A stretch of 64,000 nucleotides of DNA. Origin: Ostrinia nubilalis. Lineage: Eukaryota; Arthropoda; Insecta; Lepidoptera; Crambidae. Where the stretch lies: positions 7,316,001 to 7,380,000 of the forward strand of contig NC_087092.1 in NCBI RefSeq assembly GCF_963855985.1, given 5' to 3'. This document shows, one piece after another, positions 36,061 to 47,845 of the stretch. Numbering within the stretch: position 1 is the first letter of the stretch; each line of letters begins with the position of its first letter. Under the pieces are notes generated by a model, which worked only from the letters and a program-made list of their open reading frames with translations, was not told the origin of the DNA and ran no database searches. The position numbers were made by a program, and so were the translations under genes.

Positions 36061-37859
36061 TTCTCCGATAGAGAAACCTACAATATCTAATAGCGCCGAC
36101 ATCCGTCTATGCAGATTTCCAGAGCAAGCCTCCACTGAGATGCTGACCTAAATACAAACGTTACAAAGCGAATAACGCCGGTGAGAGGTTGTTTATTTTG
36201 CACGCCGACGATATCTTTCAACCTATACTTGTTACCTTCCAGTGTATTCATCCAGTTCTAGACCGTAATGATGTTTCTCATTATTTGTGCCAAGTTTTTC
36301 TTATGCTGAAATACCACGGTATTCTCCTGCAGGAGAATCTTAAAATAATTTCTAAAACATATCTCAAGATTGGAAAGCTTTCGCTGCTACATGTGAGGGT
36401 AAATAACTACATGTATGGTGGCTAATTAAAACGTCGATAGAATCAACAGAGAAATGATCAACACCAATGACAACATCCACTCGTTTTCATTACAAATGGT
36501 GGCCGACAAGAAAAACTTGCACTAGTGTTACGTTAGAAAGCGTAGACATTTCACCATAAAGCCTAGAAAGTGTACATGAAGAAAGTGAAGAAGTAGGGGA
36601 AAAATGCGGTGTGAGTGCAGGAGGCGCGGGAACGAAGACACAATACTCGTTCCGAATCTCCAAGTTCCCAGTTATGCAGCCGTCACTTTTTCTGCCTAGA
36701 TGAGCGAGCTCGCGCATGTTTCTCGGCACCACACGTTTGCCTAGTTCTTATATCGATGCACTCATTTTTACTTTCTTTTCCGTTCGCTCTTATTTGTTTG
36801 TAGCCGCGCTTCGGTTATATTAGCTAGACATCTTAATGAAAATAAAATCGACGCTCTCGCGTTCATGCTCAATGACGTCTGTTCCAGAATTTACTGCACT
36901 GTCTAGACGAGTCGTAAATGCATGATGCATAGGTTCAAAGAAAGGGTGCGTCTTCCTTAACAAGACGTTTTATTAGGGTTTTGGCTAAAATAAAGAATAA
37001 AATAGACTCACATCAGAGAGTAACATACTGCAAGTTGAATCATAGATTTTGACGTTCTTGCCTACTTCCGTTTTGTAAAATTTACAGGGTGAGTAAAGTT
37101 TGAGATCAGTTTTTCAGTTGATTCGGCATAGTTTTTTTCTGTTTCTATTCAATGAATACTTGTTAAAACACATTAAGTACGTCATCCTTGCATATTATTT
37201 CACTTAACAACTCGCAAAGAGATAAAACTGGCTGATTAAAATTGACATAGTGTGTAAAACTGTCGCTATTCTCCGGCAAAAAGTGTAAAAACTACCCATG
37301 CCAGATATTTTTGATGCATATACCTGAAAGTGAAAATCTTTTTGTTCATACATGCTTGGTCTATTCGTACGTAGATCACGCATGCGCATGCCAGCGCGGG
37401 CAGCCGGCCGGTCGCGAGGCCGCTACCACGATCACCACTTCCATTCCTTGTTCCGCTTCTCTACCGATACAATACCATGCCCGTGCTATATTCTCGGTAC
37501 ATCCACCTAACTATACCAGCGAATTAATCGAAGAACTGACAAAAGTCGATCAAACAACTTGTCGCCGTCAAGTATCAAGACAGTTTAAGATGAACATTCT
37601 AGTATTTATTTGATATTTTAATGACAGTTTCTTATGTGTAAGTTCCGTTGAATAGTTCGGATGGTCACATGCGAGCGGTATTGTCCGAGAGAAAATACAA
37701 ACATTGACGAGCCGGCACGACATCGTATCGGCAACGATATTGTTAGCAAAATATGGTTGCTGAGAGTTATTGATACGCAAACAAGCGTGCATCGTAAAAA
37801 GCGCGGCGCTATGGTGCCTGTGAGTCGGATGGGAAAGCCGTCGGTTGCTAAGCAACGTC
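36061..37859. other. Unassigned sequence
   Basis: Includes the 18-base palindrome ATTCTCCTGCAGGAGAAT near 36321 and a small GC-rich spot at 37385-37440. No gene. Confidence 0.5.
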
Positions 37860-38110
37860 GAGAGAAAGAGTGTGAAGGAGAGAGATGAGCATTTCACCGC
37901 GCGGGGTCAACGTGCTCGCTATACTGTCGCTGATTGTGCCCCAATTGCAGTATGTGGGTCTAGGCCGGCGTTCGTCGACCCGCGTGACACACTTCGCGGC
38001 GCCCGCGCACGACCGCGGTGCTTTCACGGGCCAGCGGGGTGGGGGCAACTCTTTCATGGAAAGCTGTGGAAATATAATGCACCTGGGCGGGCATGCGCGG
38101 CTTGGAATGA
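37860..38110. other. GC-rich island
   Basis: CpG-rich 250-base block with overlapping open frames on both strands and no domain. The strongest of the islands in 28-38 kb. Confidence 0.35.
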
Positions 38111-38237
38111 AAGTTCGTGTTTAGCTCTTTAGATGGAATAAATAGCTTAATTTATTTGAGATTATACTTTTAAATTACATTTCAAACCTTTTTATTGTTT
38201 TTAACAATAAGTACAATTTTTTTCACAAGAAAATCGG

Positions 38238-38270
38238 CTTTTAATTACTTGGTACCTAAGTAATTAAAAG
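38238..38270. repeat. 33-bp palindrome
   Basis: CTTTTAATTACTT and AAGTAATTAAAAG flank GGTACCT, an almost fully palindromic AT-rich site. Confidence 0.6.
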
Positions 38271-38465
38271 TACATAGGTTCAACCAAATATAAACACGTC
38301 CTTTAGAAATATTTAAGTGAAATAATATGTCACTAGAATAAGTAATAAGCATTTCTTTTGGAGAAAGATGTATCAGAATTTGATCAATAAAAATATTCAC
38401 TAACAAGCAACGTTGCCTTTGTATTTACAATGCAATATTATCAAAACGTAAATTAAACGCAACTA

Positions 38466-39208
38466 TAGCCTGACCAGGAACATAAAAACCCTGGCACAGA
38501 GGCGCGTCAATTGCATTTGATAGTGCAACACTGAGTACAGTCGTACCTGTGTTAAATTAATAGGCTAACTTTATGTATCAGGATTCAGGATTACGGGCTA
38601 ATTTGATATTTTCATAAATTAACGAAAAAATATTATTATAGGTAACCTGGTTTAAATAAATTAAATGAAACCATCAATCGAACTAGTAGGATTTATTTTA
38701 TTATTCATCAATAATCAAACTCAGAAATTGAATATTCAACTGCAATGTTTGCTAATGAACGCTTCAAACTCGGTACTTCTTTCCCAATTCCATAAAATTC
38801 AACACTTAGAAAGTGACAACATTTTTTAAAATAGGTAGTTGAAACAAACCACAGCTAATTTTCATAGTGGACTGTACTATGTGATAAACATGTCAGTCAA
38901 TTTGACAACCTTTGTCAGAAACATTATTCAATGAAAATATTGTCCGAACCCTTAGTATTTCTCTTCGACAAATACTTTAACACATTGTGAACCACTTTTC
39001 TTTCACGACTATAAAAAGATTTTAGCAATTTAATTCACAAAATCAATTGCGCACATTTAAAATAAAGGTTGTTTACACTTTGACAGCAATAGACTGACAT
39101 GCAAGGTGACATGTCAATGAAGTTTTCAGTTACTGTTGCCATTAAAAGAAATTAGTACCATTAGTTTTCCGCAACATGGCGAGGGTTTTTATGTTCCTGG
39201 TCGGGCTT
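38466..39208. mobile_element. TIR element family X, copy 2 (743 bp, inverted)
   Basis: Reverse-complement orientation relative to the copies at 11102 and 60160. TA duplications lie at 38464-38465 and 39209-39210. Left end TAGCCTGACCAGGAACAT; right end slightly mutated. Small indels and substitutions separate it from the other copies. Confidence 0.85.
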
Positions 39209-39210
39209 TA

Positions 39211-41606
39211 ACTCATAAGGAGTATGTAGTTTATACATTTTCCTCGTCATTGTTAAGGAAACCTATTTTCAGTCAGGCTTCATTTTGTGCAGACCTGCCT
39301 CTTGATCGTACATTTAGTCATTTGCGACTTTTTTACTTGCTCTTTCATATTATCATCAACAGTTGTTTACTGCTTACGAATCTCATCACATCTCATTAAA
39401 GTTGCTGGTATATTTGAATCATACGCAGTTAGGATCATACTTTATTTCAATTACCGCTCTACCCATAAAATTCTTCACTATGAAGGAATGCTGTATTACG
39501 AAGATTTAACTTTGTAAAACACAGTTAAAAGTTTTTTAACTCTGGTTAAAAAGTCACGCTACAACAAAAAAATATATATGCTACTAAATTAAAAGTATGA
39601 CTCTACAATGACACTAGCAAGAGTGTGACTGTTCAGTCAGAAGAGTTGTCCAATGTCATTGAATGCTAAACAGAATATTATTTAGTTGTCCTGTTCGTAT
39701 ACCAAATTTTTCCATAATAACAATTCTCGTACCGCTCTCAATCATTTTCGGAGATCATGCACATTTTTTTCGCCATCAATTATGTTTGAGTATAAGTGGT
39801 CCACCTGCCCTTTGTGAAGAAACGCATCAGTCATTTTGAGATCTGCTGTATCACTGCAAATAATACTGGGAGGGACACTTACATACACAAATGTTTGTTT
39901 TATTTGCCAAGATGTTCAGATTGGTAGTTTAAAATGATTCAGTAAAGAGATCATCTTATAGTGTTTATGATTAGGTATGAATGTGCTTGCTTAATGTTTA
40001 ATTTTAAGTTTTTGAAGGAATTTTACAATTCTATTTACTATAGGTGATGCAGTATGGCCAAACATAAATGTAGAGTCATGAAGTTTTCATGAAAATCCAT
40101 ATAACTTTATTTATACGAGTTCGAAACAAGTTTCCCAAATTGCTGGTGCTATGAGTGCACATAAATCAATACGACTATTAGTAAAATACAGCTTAGTTTT
40201 ATTAACTTTAGAGCCTTTTTAGGGTTCTGAAAAGGCTCTATAAAGAATATTTTTAACTCAGCAACTTTTCTCAGTGGTATCCGTTTTATTATGGATTAAC
40301 TTGAACATAATTAATGTGAAACTCAGTTATGAATAAAAAATGTAGCCAGTAGGGAATAGTAATAAACGAGTAATAAGTAGTGTTCCGTATAAATTTACAC
40401 GTATAGGGCACACCGGTAGATCTTGAATAATGAAATAGGTACGACCATCAAGAAATAGCAAAATCGCACAGAAATACTGAGATAGTATGAGGAAAATGTG
40501 TCTTTCATTTGCTAAGGTAACTTGTATTTTTCTAACATTAATCACTTTACAAATGAGAAATAATGAAACAATCTAATAATGCAGTGTTGTAATAAGTTTC
40601 GTCATCTTCAGAAGCACGAAGTTGCTTGCTTGTAAAAGTATTACTATAAGTTCGATGATGCTGGCTAGCAGAATATTTTAGGCATACGTAGTAGAGTCTC
40701 TGTTTTCTTAAAATCGTTACTTATTAGGTAGGTAATGTGGTTATTTAAAAATGACGAATATATTTTCAACGACTGTACCTTGACCTTGAAAATGCAGTTA
40801 CCTTGCCCTAAATCGCTTCAAATCTTTTAGCACTGCCTCACAATACACAAACGTCGCGCTCGTGACAAATTATACATCTCGTATACCTGCGGAATACTTT
40901 TTGTATTATCTTTAAAATTTTAATGAACACCATTTATCATTATTTCACGTTCCGTGAAACTACATACCGCAAAAATAATGAAATACTTGATTTAGATAAG
41001 TAAATACAAGATTACGAGATAGAAGAATTAAAATTATTGAAAAGAACGTTGAACTTGGGTTCGTTCTATGCGTTTCTAATTATGTTAACAAATTCATGAT
41101 TTTGAGGTCAGTAAGTAAAGTTTACGTGGAGTACATGCCATGTAATTTTGATTAAGATTATTGTTTTTTATAATTTGACTTTGATTAGAATTATTATCAT
41201 ATTTTTGATCTTGTTGTAGGTAATGTTTTTTTAAATATGTAATGGACTTTGTGCATTCATGATAACAAGTCATAAATTGACTTATACCTATTTATATTGA
41301 GCCAAACATCTGGAAATTAAATGATAATTGAGCATTAAACCAATTTCCTTTTTTGATAATAAAATATCTTTATAATGACAATTTCGTCAATTAGGTGTTT
41401 ATGATAACTACATTTTAACTGTGCAGGTGCTGTACTTATAGTGCAAATGGTAACAACTCTGTGGTCTTGAAATAAAACACAATCACTAGTAGGTACCTAC
41501 TTAGGTAATAGAAAAACACTGAGTGGAACTGTAGATAACACTGTAAAATATATTTTCCAAAAATCTTCTGAGCATACATTGTTAGTATAATACCTACCTA
41601 CTTAGG
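39211..41606. other. Unassigned AT-rich sequence
   Basis: Between family X copy 2 and the RTE insertion; only a small hairpin at 40209. Confidence 0.6.
40209..40240. repeat. Short perfect hairpin
   Basis: TAGAGCCTTTT and AAAAGGCTCTA pair around a ten-base loop. Small isolated inverted repeat. Confidence 0.6.
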
Positions 41607-41619
41607 TAATTAGTAGGAT

Positions 41620-43902
41620 CTTCTTCTCAGTCGGTACACTCTTGTCAGAGTGGTCGTGGTCATCATTTTGAATCACTATTCAGAGTGATGTTCCTCGTAA
41701 CACGGCGCCATTCCTCGCGGACTGCAGCTTTCCGGGTACTTTCGCTAACCGAGCACTTAGTTGCGGCCTTGATCTGGTCCGTCCATCTCATTGGTGATCT
41801 ACCACGTGGTCTGGTGCCCTCAACTTTTCCCTGTACTACGAGACGCTCTATGGAGTCATTACTGCGCCGAGATACATGGCCGAAGAAGGTTAAAATGCGT
41901 GACCGAACCGTGGTTGATAGGCGCTGTCTGATGCCGAGTTCATTTAATATGGAGTCATTGGTACGAAACTCGGTCCACGATATTCCCAGCATCCGTCTCC
42001 AGCACCACATCTCCAATGCGTCAATCTTCTTCCTTTCGGTTTCACGAAGAGTCCATGTTTCCGACGCATAGAGGAAAATGGGGAATATTAGGCAATAAAC
42101 GAGCCTGGTTTTCGTGGCCTTGGTGATGTTTCTGTTGCCCCAAATCTTCCTCATTTTGTCCATAGCAGACCTAGTGACTGCGTTGCGTCGCTTGATTTCG
42201 TCTATGCACCCGCCTTCATTGGATATCAATGCCCCAAGATAAATGTATGATTTAACAACCTCGCAATTCCCTATGTGTGTAATCCCTGGTAAGTTGTTAT
42301 TGGCGCGGTCGACAATCATCATTTTGGTTTTTGTGCGATTTATTTTCAATCCAAATTCTCGGCTTGTAGCTTCCATCTTGTGCAGCAGATCTTCCATATG
42401 ACGAGCATCAGTAGCGAATAAGGTCGTGTCATCCGCATATCGCAAGTTGGAGATCCTTTTACCGCCAATTACGACTCCGTCCGTCCAATCTTCTAAGGCA
42501 ATTCTCATTATCATCTCTGTATAGATGTTGAAAAGTAGCGGTGAAATAATGCAGCCCTGGCGTACTCCTGCATCCGGATGGAAATGACTCGACAGCGTTT
42601 CATCTGTTTTTACTGATGCCAATCCGCTCTCGTACAGGCGTCTGAGCAAGTGGACAAGATGTTTCGGCGTGCCCATTTCCAGCAAAAATCCCCATAAAAC
42701 TGGCCACCTCACCGAGTCGAATGCTTTCGAGAAGTCTACAAAGCAGATATATGTAGGCTTGTTAAACTCTCTCGCTTTCTCGATGATCTGGCGCACTGTA
42801 AAAATTTGCTCGCGGGTGCCCTTTCCTTTTACAAAACCCGCCTGCTCAGGAGCGATTTCTTTCGAAAGGAAGGCCTTAAGGCGCTCATTCAGAATGTGTA
42901 GCAGTATTTTACTCGCGTGGGATATTAGAGCAATGAGTCTATAATTACCGCATACTTTTGTGGAGCCCTTCTTATGAAGAGGAATGAAGATTGTATGGAC
43001 CCATTCTCTTGGCCATGTACCGGTATGCCAGATTTTATTGCATATAGTATGAAATATTTGGACAGCGTGATCCCCCGCAGCCTTGACTACCTCTATCGGG
43101 ATGACATCTATACCAGTAGCTTTACCAGTTTTCAGGTGTTTGATAGCGGCACGTACCTCTTCTTTAAGAATGTCTGGTTCTAGATCATTCCCTGGTTCTG
43201 TTGATGGAAATTCTTGTGAGTTTGGATCCTGAAACAAAGCCTCACAGTAGATCTTCCATGTTTCAGATATCCCATCCATTTCTGTAATTAGCTCACCATT
43301 ATGATTCTCTATCGCCCAGGTCTTCGATGAGAGTGTCCTAGTTAGTGACCGGATCTTCTGATGGAGGTCTCTGGTTTCGTACTTGTCTGCATGTACTTCA
43401 ATTTCTGCACAGATATTCCGCAGATTGTTATTTAGATCTCGCCTGCATCCAGCTTGGATTTTTGCAGAGAGGCTATTCAATTTTCTGATGTTAGCACCCG
43501 TAGATTTGAGTCTTCGTCTCTCCTCAACCAGCCCCAGAGTATCATCACTCATCCAGTGTTGCCGTTTTACGGTTGTCGAAGGCGTATTACACTCCCTAAC
43601 TGCGCTTTCCAAAAGGGTTTTCGCACTGGTCCACAGTTGATCCGAAGTCTTTCCAACCGACTTCGCATCAATCCACTGATCCCAATTTTTCTCAAGCACC
43701 GCTATAAATTTAGTGTTATCCTTCACCTCCATCCTTCGTTTATTGCTTACTTTCCTGGATGCTTTAAGTTTAAGCTGTATCCTTGCAATCAACGGTTGGT
43801 GATCCGATCCGCAGTCGGCTCCAGGAAGAGTATGAGCATTTTTAATAGAAGTCCTCCATCTTGCTTTAATTAGGATGTAATCTATTTGATTTTTATAATT
43901 AC
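41620..43902 (-). mobile_element. 5'-truncated RTE-type LINE with 13-bp target-site duplication
   Basis: The element is bounded by the perfect direct repeat taattagtaggat at 41607-41619 and 43903-43915. The 3' end (left side here) has a short untranslated tail ending GAAGAAG, with no long poly(A), as in RTE-clade LINEs. The 5' part is missing, so only the tail of the endonuclease domain remains. With an intact frame and exact duplications it looks young, but truncation makes it unable to move on its own. Confidence 0.9.
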
Positions 43903-43969
43903 TAATTAGTAGGATGGTCAGAGGGAAAAATTTCATGTAAAATTTGGCAATAGGGTAGAAAGTTTTCAA
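41663..43969 (-). CDS. Truncated LINE polyprotein: endonuclease tail plus reverse transcriptase
   Basis: This is one uninterrupted 768-codon frame. Residues 1-22 are read from flanking host DNA; residue 23 is the first codon of the inserted element, so the apparent ATG is accidental. Then come the end of an AP-type endonuclease (IDYIL near 25, GSDHQPL near 52), the reverse transcriptase with DFSKAFDSV (about 410), GVRQGC (about 467) and YADDTTLF (about 510), and a C-terminal WCWRRM...GHVSRR...RWTDQI region typical of RTE-like LINEs. Family length suggests about 200 N-terminal residues are lost. No expression of this partial protein is implied. Confidence 0.9.
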   Translation of the reverse strand: MKTFYPIAKFYMKFFPLTILLISNYKNQIDYILIKARWRTSIKNAHTLPGADCGSDHQPLIARIQLKLKASRKVSNKRRMEVKDNTKFIAVLEKNWDQWIDAKSVGKTSDQLWTSAKTLLESAVRECNTPSTTVKRQHWMSDDTLGLVEERRRLKSTGANIRKLNSLSAKIQAGCRRDLNNNLRNICAEIEVHADKYETRDLHQKIRSLTRTLSSKTWAIENHNGELITEMDGISETWKIYCEALFQDPNSQEFPSTEPGNDLEPDILKEEVRAAIKHLKTGKATGIDVIPIEVVKAAGDHAVQIFHTICNKIWHTGTWPREWVHTIFIPLHKKGSTKVCGNYRLIALISHASKILLHILNERLKAFLSKEIAPEQAGFVKGKGTREQIFTVRQIIEKAREFNKPTYICFVDFSKAFDSVRWPVLWGFLLEMGTPKHLVHLLRRLYESGLASVKTDETLSSHFHPDAGVRQGCIISPLLFNIYTEMIMRIALEDWTDGVVIGGKRISNLRYADDTTLFATDARHMEDLLHKMEATSREFGLKINRTKTKMMIVDRANNNLPGITHIGNCEVVKSYIYLGALISNEGGCIDEIKRRNAVTRSAMDKMRKIWGNRNITKATKTRLVYCLIFPIFLYASETWTLRETERKKIDALEMWCWRRMLGISWTEFRTNDSILNELGIRQRLSTTVRSRILTFFGHVSRRSNDSIERLVVQGKVEGTRPRGRSPMRWTDQIKAATKCSVSESTRKAAVREEWRRVTRNITLNSDSK

Positions 43970-45508
43970 TCAGTAAGTAAACGTAGGATACGATCAGTCT
44001 CGTAACTGTCAAAAACCACACAAATCACGCAAAGAGACATGTTCATTAGATAACTTTAGTCTCATAGATTTTATAGCTAATTAAAGACAACGTTTATCGA
44101 CACTGTCTATAAATAACCGAGCTATTCTCGGTGCGATACGACAGGGAATGCTGCTTAATTAAGTGCAGTGGGGACGCTAATGAATCTAATGCACTATCCG
44201 ATAAGTGCCGGGAACGAGGCTGGCGAAGTGGGCCAAGGTCACCGAAGAGGCGATAGCGACCCTGCATTCGAATAGTCAAGTAGACAAGATGGTAGCCCTC
44301 CATCAATAAATTATTGCCGAAGCTCGTCTCTTAAGGCAACATTCAAGTAGATATGTTAGAGATAGAGTACGTTCGCTACTTTATTTAACAGCGGTACACT
44401 TATAGGTTATTCAAAGAGAACTGGGAAATTAAATCAATATCAGAACTCCTATATTCGTAAACGAAATCCTGAAAGATATACTTTTCTTCCCTTATCGATA
44501 AAACATTTACTTAAACGGAATTGCTTTTACTTTTGTACGAGTGGGTATAATAAAAGATACTATAACTTAGTTGTGACAACACACAATAAATGCAACTTGA
44601 TTTGAATTTATGCAAGTTGGTACGCATATAAAATTGCATTAAGTATTTATCGAGTTCTTATCAAACGGCTAAGCCGATTTTCTCGAATCATTGCTAATCA
44701 AGCTACCTAGTTATTTAATTTTTAGCATTAAGAGTCGCATCTCAAACTAATTTGAAAATTATAAATAACTTGAAAAAATCGAACTGCCTAAGGCAGGGAT
44801 TGAGCCTTAGGCAGTTCGATTTTTTCAAAGCAAGCTACCTTTTAATCAAAAAAGTCATTTTTAATCGGCTCATCCGTTTGGGGACTACGTTGACTCAGAT
44901 AAACGCATAAAAAGATACAGAGACAAATACCTGAATACAAAGCATCTCGGATACACGTTATGTCAAATATTCGGGGGTTAAATCAAGTTCTGTGAGAAAT
45001 ATCACAAACTCTATCCATTCCGACAGCGAACTCTACTTTTTGTGCCAGTATTGACGATGAATACTAAACCTAAAAGGCGAGATTATAATAATCACAATTA
45101 TGATCATGAATTTTCTCAATCAATTAAGCTTTATTGTTTCATGAAAATTATGATTTAACCAAGTGCTTGAAACTTAACTGCTTGTTAACTGTTGCAACGG
45201 TTTTGACATAAGTAAATCTTATTTATCAATTATAGCATAGTAACTGAAACTGACAAAGTTATCCTTACATAAAAAGTTCCAAAATATAAAAAAGAAGTAG
45301 ATAGAAGTACTGAGAGAGAAGTGACCAATTAGACAGACAAGTAACTTTAGTAAAAAAATATGAATCAACACTCGTTATAGAGTTTATAATTAACCATTTT
45401 GAGAAATCATAGAAACCATTACCCATTTGTTGTAACTTATATTTTTCCTCAACTATTAAAAAATTGATAAATAAGACCTACGAAAGCTGCACCTTGTTTC
45501 TGTCATTA
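43916..45508. other. Unassigned sequence with the hairpin at 44770
   Basis: 44865-44940 (CGGCTCATCCGTTTGGGGAC, AAGATACAGAGACAAATAC) resembles a LINE-like scrap. Nothing else. Confidence 0.5.
44770..44828. repeat. Perfect 25-bp stem hairpin
   Basis: 44770-44794 and 44804-44828 are exact reverse complements (centre CTGCCTAAGGC) around a nine-base loop. The bases before it (TTTGAAAATTATAAATAACT) recur at 10341-10366, followed there by CTGCCTAAGCCGGGAATCC, so this belongs to a dispersed family. Confidence 0.75.
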
Positions 45509-45516
45509 ATCAAAAC

Positions 45517-47837
45517 TAGTGTCCGACCGAAATTTCGGTTTCGGTTTCGGTTTCGGCCAGTTTCGGCCAAAAAATCAAGTTTCGGTCCGAGTTTCGGTTT
45601 CGGCCAAAAACGGCCGAACCTTTCGGCCGCGCCGAAACTTACAACATCGTACCTTAGGGTAGTTAAATTTTCAAACAGAACCTCTGTAACTGTGCTGAAA
45701 AGACAATGCCGGAAATTGGCGTCTTTTTTTTTCGCGCGGCCATCGAACAAACCATGTTTTTTAGATACAAAATAGTGTAATAAACCAAACTTACTATGAC
45801 ATGTATACCTCTAAACTCAGTCTGAACTGAGTTACGAGCATTAGAAGTTTGATGATTTACATACTAGATTTGCTTTTTGCGCGCAAGTTTTGTAAGAAAT
45901 TGTAACAAAATAGTGACATTGTACCTATGTGTAAACAAACAATACCATCCATTAAAGGCTCCAGACATCAGTGTGGAGTAGAATCAGCGCAATAAAAAAA
46001 TAGCGCAATATTTTGTTGCAATTTCTTACAAAACTTGCGCGCAAAAAGCAAATCTAGTATGTAAAATCATCAAACTTCTAACGCTCGTAACTCAGTTCAG
46101 ACTGAGTTTAGAGGTATACATGTCATAGTAAGTTTGGTTTAATACACTATTTTGTAATCAAAAAACAAAGTTTGGTCGATGGCCGCGCGAAAAAAAAAAG
46201 ACGCCACCTTCCATACAAAATCTGGCATTGCCATTTTTTCATTGTGATAAATCTTTGAAAGTAGAAACCTGTAATTATAGGTCGGCGAGATATTAATTTT
46301 AGAAAAAAATGGGCTTACTATAAGTCTACCAGAATCTCATGGCAAACAAAAATATTGGAAAAGTGTGTTTTTCATATGGCAATAATAATTGTCTATGGTT
46401 TAATTGTCACCTGTCAATGAAAATTATGAAATCTGTCAGCCGCTGCAAAAAATTTGTAATCTCTTCTTGACTATTTCTTATTTTTGTGAAAAAGTCGAAA
46501 AAGCTCAAGCAGGTCATATTGTTTTCAATGTGAATTGTAAAATAAGGCATAATAATCAAAGTCAATCTTTGATTCAAAAGCGCGTCGTCGAGTTGACAGT
46601 AAGTTGGACTGAAATGTTTTGATACATTTAGTTTATTACCCAACTGCGGCAGAAGGAGGGTTATGTTTTTACTTTTTTATTATATTATTCTTACATTAAG
46701 TAAGCTGCTTTATCGGGGTTTTCAGGTATATCTCACAATGTTATGACCATGTAAAGAAAAATGAAAAAGATTTCATCAAGCAAGATTGAATAATGGAGAA
46801 GTTTCCAATTTCTTTCTTTAAATAAACTTGAAATAAATATAAGTAAAACTAATAATAATTGTGAAAGAATCATGAAAATATCTCTACAAATGAATAAGTT
46901 ACAGGGCCCTAAAGTTGCGCATAACTATTCACGCCATTTTGATCGGTGTATTCACGACAGTCATTCGGAGTACAAACAGTAAATCACCCCTAATCCGGTG
47001 CTGTTGACAGATCCATTTTTTTAAAATCTAGCAGTTTTTAATTTTTCAGCTAAGGTCACTCAAGATTCTTTCTTAGTAAAATTTTGTAACCTTTTTAAAT
47101 ATCCCAGACCTGGCCATATACAAAAAGAACGGCACCGCCTGTTTCAGTTCCACGCGAAAATATGCAGGTAATTTAAATAATTAATTTCCCAGACATTTCT
47201 TGATCGATTTAAAAAAAAAATTCACCGTCTTTTTAGTTTTAGTATATATTTTAATCCCATTCTGAGAAATATAGTGTTTTTAACATCAGGAAACTTCTCC
47301 ATTGAAATGCTGGAAGAGCAATTTATTTACAATACCTCTTTATCTTGATCATCTATTGAAGAACAAGAAATGCAATTGGAGTTCTCAGAATCGTTTTCTA
47401 GTTTTGAATGAAGTGATAAGTTAAAAGTATGATTCATAATAAAATTAGTTACTTAAAGTAATATACGATTTATTTATTTTTCAAGACATTTTCCTATGTT
47501 AAAAACCCTATGTATAACAACATTCTTCATACACATTCCTACCTAAAATGTATACTCGTACTTCATGTTCATTAATATTATAGTCATAAAAGTAAAAAAT
47601 TAAACAATATCAAGATCGTTTATTCGAATTTCCCCAGTATTGCTCTCAACAAAGTTTATTTTCCCTATTTGCCATGAGATTCTGGTACACCTATAACGTT
47701 TTTTCGACTTTTTAAGGACTTTTTTTATTCTATAAAAGGTTCGGTTTCGGTTTCGGTTTCGGCCGAAAATACAATGAAACCGAACCTTCGGTTTCGGTTT
47801 CGGTTTCGGCAAAATAACATGTTTCGGTCGGTCACTA
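45517..47837. mobile_element. Non-autonomous hAT-type element, 2.3 kb, with internal inverted repeat
   Basis: Terminal repeats start TAGTGTCCGACCGAAA (left) and TAGTGACCGACCGAAA (right, reverse complement). The 8-bp duplication ATCAAAAC lies at 45509-45516 and 47838-47845. Eight-base duplications and TAG-type ends are hAT hallmarks. Subterminal arrays of TTCGGT hexamers occur at both ends (45533-45620 and 47742-47820). No frame inside resembles a transposase, so mobilisation in trans is assumed. Confidence 0.85.
45705..46225. repeat. Large inverted repeat inside the hAT element (about 200-bp arms)
   Basis: The left arm (about 45705-45912) and right arm (about 46008-46225) are close reverse complements, including ACTTACTATGACATGTATAC and the GCGCGCAAG segment. 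They flank a loop of about 95 bases. The transcript could fold into a long hairpin. It may be a separate foldback element nested in the hAT. Confidence 0.8.
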
Positions 47838-47845
47838 ATCAAAAC

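Noticed and set aside
37845..38132. Overlapping 70-95-codon frames
   Set aside because: CpG-rich composition suppresses stop codons; no domain, no splice context, frames on both strands.
41685..43873. Several + strand frames of 69-139 codons
   Set aside because: They lie antisense to the intact LINE reverse-transcriptase frame.
46404..46643. Frames of 72-78 codons inside the 45517 hAT element as transposase remnants
   Set aside because: I could not see any hAT transposase or BED zinc-finger motif in them.
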